Below, one piece after another: positions 33,636-38,248 of a DNA stretch of 38,248 nt. The translations under genes were made by a program, and so were the position numbers. Within the stretch, counting starts at the first letter, position 1. The number at the start of each line of letters is the position of its first letter. The notes beneath the pieces were generated by a model. That model was given only the letters and a program-made list of their open reading frames with translations, ran no database searches and was not told where the DNA came from. The stretch is from an uncultured Campylobacter sp. (lineage in GTDB: Bacteria; Campylobacterota; Campylobacteria; Campylobacterales; Campylobacteraceae), in the NCBI RefSeq assembly GCF_938045405.1, contig NZ_CALIMW010000250.1, positions 1 to 38,248 on the forward strand. Direction: 5' to 3'.

Positions 33636-34253
33636 ATGAAGAAGGTGTGGATATTTTTGCTGTGCCTACTTACGCTATGCGGCATGGAAAATGCCGCGGC
33701 CAAGGAAGACGATGCGCCGCGGCCAGAGATTTATCAGAGTATGAAAGATATTTACGACGATCTACCGATCGCGCAACTGCCAATGCGCTATCCGGGAGAA
33801 ATTTCGCCCTTAGCAGCTATCGATAAAAATTTACTTGATAAAAATGAGCTGTTTTCGTTCGCAAAGGAGAACTTTTTAATTGACAATCTAAGCGCGTACT
33901 GGGTGAGGATCAAAGACATAAGGGCTTGTCGTTTGCCAGAAAAGAGCGTCAAAACAATTCTGCTAAGGCTTTATCTGGGGGATTTCCAAGATAGCAAGCA
34001 CGGGCACGAATATGTTTTTATGTGCCTTTTAAACGACGCATTTCGTATAAGCGATTGTCGCGAAATTTACGCCGATTACGTGCACTGCGGTAAAAGCAAG
34101 CCGCCGATGCGCGCCAAGCAGGAGTTCGTCATCGGCGCCGATTTACGCTGCACAGTAACAACGCACTACTATACTTTAGATAGCGATAAAGAGCTGCACA
34201 GAAATGTCTGCGTGCACGAAATACAAAACGGCACGATCGTTACTAAGGATTAA
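33636..34253 (+). CDS. Secreted hypothetical protein, 205 aa, possibly phase-variable
   Basis: A signal peptide (MKKVWIFLLCLLTLCGMENA) precedes a mature domain with several cysteines (DIRACRLPE, FMCLLNDAFRISDCREIY, VHCGKSKPPM, ADLRCTVTT, NVCVHEIQ), which suggests disulfide bonds in the periplasm or outside. No family is recognised. Codon usage looks somewhat more AT-rich than in housekeeping genes. The G8 tract overlapping its ribosome-binding site suggests translational phase variation. It has its own promoter and no partner gene nearby. Confidence 0.65.
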   Translation: MKKVWIFLLCLLTLCGMENAAAKEDDAPRPEIYQSMKDIYDDLPIAQLPMRYPGEISPLAAIDKNLLDKNELFSFAKENFLIDNLSAYWVRIKDIRACRLPEKSVKTILLRLYLGDFQDSKHGHEYVFMCLLNDAFRISDCREIYADYVHCGKSKPPMRAKQEFVIGADLRCTVTTHYYTLDSDKELHRNVCVHEIQNGTIVTKD

Positions 34254-34713
34254 AATTCAAGGCGATCTTGCGAGATGTTTTTGGTCGTAAAGCCGTAAAT
34301 TCATAAGCAGAGCCGCAAACTGAGACGCGAATTTGCTCTATCTATGAGCCCAGCTATTTCAAATCGCGATAAAATAACGCTTAGACCGAGCCTCGAATTC
34401 ATCATATTGATGAGGCACTGTTTCGAGCCGCGCCAAAACGGCTCGTAAATCTTTGGTGCACCGCAGCGTCCCACTAAGATGCGTCGCCTTGCGGAGCATT
34501 TTAACGACGACGAGCGCTTTATTGGTTTTGACTTCCTGCAACAAGCTAAATATCAAATCTGAAATTCTTGGTGCGCCCCGAAAGCAGCGAGGATAAAACA
34601 TCCAAATTTTAAAATTTAAAAATTTTTAAAAAAATGTGAGATTAAAGAGAATTAATCGCGACGATATCGCATCGCCGCGACTGGAGAGGGCATCATCGTG
34701 CCCGCGAAGGTAT
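34254..34713. other. 460-bp gap, no convincing gene
   Basis: An 80-codon minus-strand frame (34359-34601) has no ribosome-binding site and lies behind an AT-rich repeat; its peptide is basic with no recognised family, so I leave it uncalled. Downstream of the DUF5339-like gene on the minus strand are two GC hairpins, GGGCA/TGCCC at 34688-34703 and TCGCG/CGCGA near 34656-34682, which may end its transcript. RAATTY words occur near 34605-34620. Confidence 0.4.
34688..34703 (-). terminator. Hairpin after the DUF5339-like gene
   Basis: GGGCA and TGCCC form a 5-bp stem with a 6-nt loop 11 bp beyond the stop, followed by a second GC-rich hairpin. No T tract follows, so termination is only suggested. 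Confidence 0.3.
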
Positions 34714-35004
34714 TTATTTCATAGCGCCTTGTTGTTTCATCTGATCCATCATCTGCTTAAATATCTCTTTAGCTTGTTTGCAAGTGGCCTCTTGCTGCTC
34801 CTTAGGAAGTGCGCTGATCTGATCCATAGACTGCTTTTTTTGATCCTCATACATCTTGACCTGCTGCTCTTGACCAGCTTGTTTGTAGGTGTCAACCATC
34901 TTATCAAGATCTGCGAAGTACTCCTTGCAGCTATCTGAAAGATCTGCGGCGCTAAGACTTAGCGCAAAGCCAAAACTAGCCAAAACTAAAAGTGATTTTT
35001 TCAT
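34714..35004 (-). CDS. Small periplasmic helical protein, DUF5339-like
   Basis: A 96-residue protein with a signal peptide (MKKSLLVLASFGFALSLSAA) and a helical mature part rich in Q, K, M and D, with two cysteines (DSCKEYF and ATCKQAKE) spaced as if to staple two helices. The motif LPKEQQEATCKQAKEIFKQM is what I associate with DUF5339 proteins of Campylobacter and Pasteurellaceae; function is unknown. The start has AAGGAGAGAAAA and a TATACT -10 at 35033-35038. It is probably transcribed alone and abundantly. Confidence 0.75.
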   Translation of the reverse strand: MKKSLLVLASFGFALSLSAADLSDSCKEYFADLDKMVDTYKQAGQEQQVKMYEDQKKQSMDQISALPKEQQEATCKQAKEIFKQMMDQMKQQGAMK

Positions 35005-35032
35005 TTTTCTCTCCTTGTAAAAAATCAGCGAA

Positions 35033-35038
35033 AGTATA
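35033..35038 (-). promoter_or_regulatory. -10 element of the DUF5339-like gene
   Basis: TATACT on the minus strand, 28 bp before the ATG, followed by a short leader with AAGGAGAG. No -35 is evident. Confidence 0.5.
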
Positions 35039-35089
35039 TCATTTCGCTTAGTAAATTTGCCTTAAATTTTAATCAAATACGGCTGTTTT

Positions 35090-35190
35090 TTTAAATTTAT
35101 AGCGCTTTTGAAATTTTAAAATTTTACTCTCGCTGCGACGCTTACGTTTTTTAAAATTTAACTCATCTTTAAATTTTAAAATTTCAGCTC
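35090..35190. repeat. Three RAATTY-rich units before hisD's end
   Basis: Three units each run into an ACTC or CAGCTC trinucleotide context: GAAATTTTAAAATTTTACTC, TTTTTTAAAATTTAACTC and AAATTTTAAAATTTCAGCTC, about 38-45 bp apart. They lie in the 257-bp gap between hisD and the small periplasmic gene, which holds no gene. Confidence 0.5.
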
Positions 35191-35261
35191 TTGGTTTAGC
35201 AACAACCGCCGGTGCTCTTTAAAATTCGGTCCTCGCCGCCTCTTGGGGCTGCAGCGTAAAA

Positions 35262-36551
35262 TCACTTCTCTTCAAATCTAATCTGCACCGATTTTTTGTG
35301 CGCGCCGAGCCCCTCGGCGTCCGCTAGCGCCATGCACGCGCCTCCGAGCTCGTCTATGGCGCGTTTATTTAGCGCTATGATCGAGCTTCGTTTGATGAAG
35401 TTATAAACCCCAAGAGGCGAGAAAAATCGCGCGCTTCCGCCGGTCGGCAGCGTGTGGTTAGGGCCTGCGAGGTAATCGCCCATCGCCTCTGGCGTGTAGT
35501 GGCCCAAAAATATCGCGCCTGCGTGGCGTATGCGCGGAAGCAGCTCGTAGGCGTTCTCGGTCGCGATCTCGAGGTGCTCGACCGCAAGCTCGTTCATCAG
35601 CTCCACGCACTCGTTCATATCGCGCGCGATGATGATTGCGCCCTTGTTTTGGATGCTGGCGCGAGCGATCGGTTCACGCGCGAGCGTAGGAAGCTCGCGC
35701 TCGATATGCTCTGCGACGCAAAGAGCGAATTTTTCATCGTCGCTTATCAAAAAGCTACTCGCGATCTCGTCGTGCTCGGCTTGGCTGAGCAGATCCACGG
35801 CGATGTTGCGCGGATTTGCCACGGCGTTTGCGATGATGCCCACTTCGCTAGGGCCTGCGATCATATCGATATTTACGTCGCCGAATACGAGCTTTTTAGC
35901 GGTCGCTACGAAGATATTCCCGGGGCCCGTGATGACATCGACCTTGCCGATCGTGCGCGTGCCGTATGCCATCGCCGCGATCGCGCTTGCGCCGCCCACC
36001 TTGTAGGCCTTTTTGATCCCCAGCACATGCATCGCCGCAAGCAGTAGCTCGTTTACGACGCCGCCCACGGCGGGGGTGCAGACGCTGATATCCTCCACGC
36101 CCGCGACGATTGCGGGGATCGCGTTCATCAGAAGCGAGCTCGGATACGCTGCCTTGCCCCCCGGGATATACAGCCCCGCGCGATCTACCGGCGTGATCTT
36201 TTGCCCGAGCATCGCGCCGCTTGGATCGAAGCTAAACCAGCTTCTCTCAAGCTGCTTTTCGTGATAGGCGTAGATGCGCTCGTATGCGACTTGTAGCGCG
36301 TTTTTTAGCTCTGCGGTTAAGCCTTCATACGCGAGACTCATCTGCTCTTGCGTGATAGCCAGATCGCCCTGCACGCGCCATCTGTCAAATTTCTCAATCT
36401 GTTCAGCTAGCGCCTCATCGCCGCGCTCTCTGATATCTTCGATGATACCGCTTACGACGGGCATTACCGATCTCATATCCATCTCGCCGCGGCGCACCAG
36501 CCTTGCAAACTCCTCTTTGAAATTTGCCTTCGTACTTTTTAAAATTTTCAT
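35262..36551 (-). CDS. hisD: HisD, histidinol dehydrogenase
   Basis: HisD performs the last two oxidations of histidine synthesis, histidinol to histidine, with NAD and zinc. GPGNIFVATAKKLVFG, DMIAGPSEVGIIA and LLSQAEHDEIASS match the family, with the zinc-binding Gln and His in SQAEHD, and AGPNHTLPTGGSARFFSPL carries the later active-site His. Length 429 aa is normal. The start has CAAGGAGCAAAA. It stands alone, not in a his operon. Downstream is non-coding. Confidence 0.95.
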   Translation of the reverse strand: MKILKSTKANFKEEFARLVRRGEMDMRSVMPVVSGIIEDIRERGDEALAEQIEKFDRWRVQGDLAITQEQMSLAYEGLTAELKNALQVAYERIYAYHEKQLERSWFSFDPSGAMLGQKITPVDRAGLYIPGGKAAYPSSLLMNAIPAIVAGVEDISVCTPAVGGVVNELLLAAMHVLGIKKAYKVGGASAIAAMAYGTRTIGKVDVITGPGNIFVATAKKLVFGDVNIDMIAGPSEVGIIANAVANPRNIAVDLLSQAEHDEIASSFLISDDEKFALCVAEHIERELPTLAREPIARASIQNKGAIIIARDMNECVELMNELAVEHLEIATENAYELLPRIRHAGAIFLGHYTPEAMGDYLAGPNHTLPTGGSARFFSPLGVYNFIKRSSIIALNKRAIDELGGACMALADAEGLGAHKKSVQIRFEEK

Positions 36552-36708
36552 TTTTGCTCCTTGTAATGCTTGGAATTTTAACGCTTTTTGCTAAATTTCG
36601 CCTTTAAGCTCGCGGCTGTATAAATTTAAAGACCCTTTGGGCCCGCCGATTTTCAAAAGATTAAGCGAAAATGAAATAAAATAGCCGAAATTTTAAATGG
36701 AGCGATGT

Positions 36709-37536
36709 ATGAAAAAGATATTTTTAGCGCTGATCGCTACGGCGGCTTTATCGCTACTAGCAGAAGCCACGGCTTTGTCATCGACGAAACAAGAGGATCC
36801 CGGTATAAGCAAGTTGCAAAGCGAATGCGATAATAACAACACCTTAGCATGCGTAAATCTCGCCATGGCATACTATTCAGGGGATGGTGTGAAGCAGGAT
36901 TATGAGAAAGCAAAAGAGCTAAATTCTAAAGCCTGTAATTTGGGCGACGGCTGGGGTTGCACCACCTTAGGGGCGTCATACGAATACGGCAAGGGCGTAG
37001 AACAAGATTATAAAAAAGCGAGTAAATTGTATTCTAAAGCTTGTAATTTAGGATATGGCATAGGATGTACTAATCTTGGAATTTTATATGAAAAAGGGGA
37101 AGGCGTAAAACAAAGCTACCAAAAAGCGAATGAACTATACTCTAGAGCTTGTGAGTTAGAGCTTGCTCAAAGCTGCTATAATCTCGGGAATTCATATGAA
37201 AATGGTAGCGGCACAAAGCAAAACTACAAAAAAGCATATGAGTTATATTCTAAGGCTTGCGATCTAGGATTAGTCAATGGGTGCTACAATATGGGAGTTC
37301 TATACTATTCGGGCGAGGGCGTAGAGCGAGATTCTAAAAAAGCAAACGAGCTATTTTCGAAGGCTTGTCGCTTGGAATTTGCCGACGGTTGCTATAATCT
37401 TGGGATTTCATATTTCTATGGTGAAGGCGTAAAACAGGATACAAACACTGCAAAAAAATATTTAAATAAGGCTTGCGATTTAGGATCTCAAGTCGGTTGT
37501 GACGGATATAGAAAGCTAAATGAGCTAGGCTTTTAA
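36709..37536 (+). CDS. Secreted Sel1-repeat protein, Hcp-like cysteine-rich
   Basis: ATG 36709 is chosen because GGAG lies six nt before it; an ATG at 36697 overlaps that site. A signal peptide (MKKIFLALIATAALSLLAEA) is followed by about six to seven 36-residue Sel1 repeats (NLGILYEKGEGVKQSYQKANEL type), each closing with a cysteine pair eight residues apart (ACNLGDGWGC, ACNLGYGIGC, ACELELAQSC, ACDLGLVNGC, ACRLEFADGC, ACDLGSQVGC). This is the disulfide-stapled architecture of Helicobacter cysteine-rich proteins (HcpA family), likely periplasmic or secreted. A TAAAAT -10 lies near 36677-36682. Its last 12 bases overlap the convergent isomerase gene. Confidence 0.9.
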   Translation: MKKIFLALIATAALSLLAEATALSSTKQEDPGISKLQSECDNNNTLACVNLAMAYYSGDGVKQDYEKAKELNSKACNLGDGWGCTTLGASYEYGKGVEQDYKKASKLYSKACNLGYGIGCTNLGILYEKGEGVKQSYQKANELYSRACELELAQSCYNLGNSYENGSGTKQNYKKAYELYSKACDLGLVNGCYNMGVLYYSGEGVERDSKKANELFSKACRLEFADGCYNLGISYFYGEGVKQDTNTAKKYLNKACDLGSQVGCDGYRKLNELGF

Positions 37537-38248
37537 TTCATTTAAATTTTTCGCATTTAAAGCGCACATTATCATTTTACACTCATGTTTCCAGCTATTC
37601 AAAATTTCTATAATTTCATCTGTAGAATATTCACTCAAAAATTTTAAAATTGTCCCTGAAATTCCAACGCCACTTGCTCCTAATACAAGGCATTTTATTA
37701 CATCAAGCGGATTTCTCACTCCGCCACTTGCAACAATTTCAACTTTTCCATCAAACTTTTTTTCATCCAAAAGTGCTTGAACCGTCGTCTTTCCCCAGTC
37801 ATTCAAATATTCAAAATGATTTTTACGGCGCATATTCTCGATATAAGCAAAGTTTGTTCCGCCACGACCACTTATATCCACTGTTTTTATTCCCAATTCT
37901 ATCGCTTTTTCAATGGTTTTGCTGTCCATTCCAAAGCCAACTTCTTTTAAAATCAACGGAACTTTTATATTTTTTATAAAATCTCCCAAATTACTTTCCC
38001 ATTCATTAAAATTTCGACTTCCTTCAGGCATTATGAGCTCCTGCATAAGATTTATATGAATTTGCAAGAATATTGGATTTAATTCTTTTATCGCTATTTG
38101 TCCACTTGTGAAATCTTTATCTATTCCGATGTTTGTCGCAAGTAATAAATTTTCATTATTTTTTCGCACAATTTTGAACGAATCGTCATCTTTATTTTTT
38201 AGTGCTGCACTATATGAACCTGTTACAAGCAAAATTTCACATTCATTT
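37525..38248 (-). CDS. fni: Isopentenyl-diphosphate delta-isomerase type 2, C-terminal part, AT-rich
   Basis: IDI-2 is an FMN- and NADPH-dependent enzyme interconverting IPP and DMAPP. The window holds its C-terminal 240 residues; the start lies beyond 38248 (a TTG near 38232 is not a real start, since the frame runs on with conserved text). Landmarks: VTGSYSAALK, HINLMQELIMPEG with the catalytic Gln, KEVGFGM, DISGRGGTNFAYIENMRR, WGKTTVQALL and EIVASGGVRNPLDVIKCLVLGASGVGI. The usual MPEGDR is MPEGSR. The DNA is far more AT-rich than ispE, hisD or metK, with Fusobacteria- or Firmicutes-like codon use. It is convergent with the Sel1 gene, overlapping by 12 nt. Confidence 0.9.
   Translation of the reverse strand, partial: NECEILLVTGSYSAALKNKDDDSFKIVRKNNENLLLATNIGIDKDFTSGQIAIKELNPIFLQIHINLMQELIMPEGSRNFNEWESNLGDFIKNIKVPLILKEVGFGMDSKTIEKAIELGIKTVDISGRGGTNFAYIENMRRKNHFEYLNDWGKTTVQALLDEKKFDGKVEIVASGGVRNPLDVIKCLVLGASGVGISGTILKFLSEYSTDEIIEILNSWKHECKMIMCALNAKNLNELKA

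Noticed and set aside
33590..33826. Frame running through the G8 tract from ATG 33590
   Set aside because: Its ATG is part of the likely -10 element and the peptide is not protein-like; at G7 it would join the real gene, which is noted under the tract.
34359..34601. 80-codon minus-strand frame
   Set aside because: It has no ribosome-binding site and no recognised family; it begins directly in an RAATTY repeat.

Overview
The window looks like a chromosomal segment of a Campylobacter from the higher-GC oral group (C. gracilis, C. rectus and C. showae are the usual members). The basis is gene order: the block from aat to metK runs, as I remember it, in nearly the order of C. jejuni Cj1109 to Cj1096 (aat, clpA, clpS, thioredoxin-like lipoprotein, smpB, ispE, [csrA], truB, UvrD-like helicase, small protein, pepF-like, [pyrB], sstT, metK), and the mqo-pyk pair matches Cj0393-Cj0392. 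The two bracketed genes are absent here. Species assignment is inference. The missing csrA, and an ftsI not followed by fliE-flgC-flgB, would suit the aflagellate C. gracilis. Base composition is moderate in GC by eye, with AT-rich patches at both ends.

Layout. 1-346 (minus): the 5' end of a membrane-protein gene preceded by tiny, tightly packed ORFs. 404-16870 (minus): a nucleotide-sugar dehydrogenase, ftsI, then housekeeping genes in tight, often overlapping order (protein turnover by aat/clpA/clpS; trans-translation by smpB; isoprenoid synthesis by ispE; tRNA modification by truB; a helicase, a peptidase and a Na+/serine symporter). 17015-23678: metK, an orphan TRAP receptor on the minus strand, mqo and pyk. 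23779-31242: an accessory tract of secreted or cytoplasmic proteins of unknown function in which several genes are visibly broken, including an mrr-type restriction gene, an amber-interrupted paralog and frameshifted small genes. 31305-34253: a lipoprotein, an ecotin-family protease inhibitor, a YbaK-type deacylase and a secreted protein behind an eight-G tract. 34714-38248: a DUF5339-like protein, hisD, a Sel1-repeat secreted protein and, cut by the window edge, an AT-rich type 2 isopentenyl-diphosphate isomerase that looks foreign.

The strongest global signal is not a gene. RAATTY hexamers (AAATTT, GAATTT, AAATTC, GAATTC), often paired as GAATTTTAAAATTTC-like units, crowd intergenic DNA and species-specific protein inserts. 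RAATTY is the site methylated by CtsM in C. jejuni to mark DNA for natural uptake, so the pattern may be linked to transformation.

No rRNA, tRNA, CRISPR array, integrase or intact insertion sequence was found. All statements on homology are from memory and reading; nothing was computed or searched.
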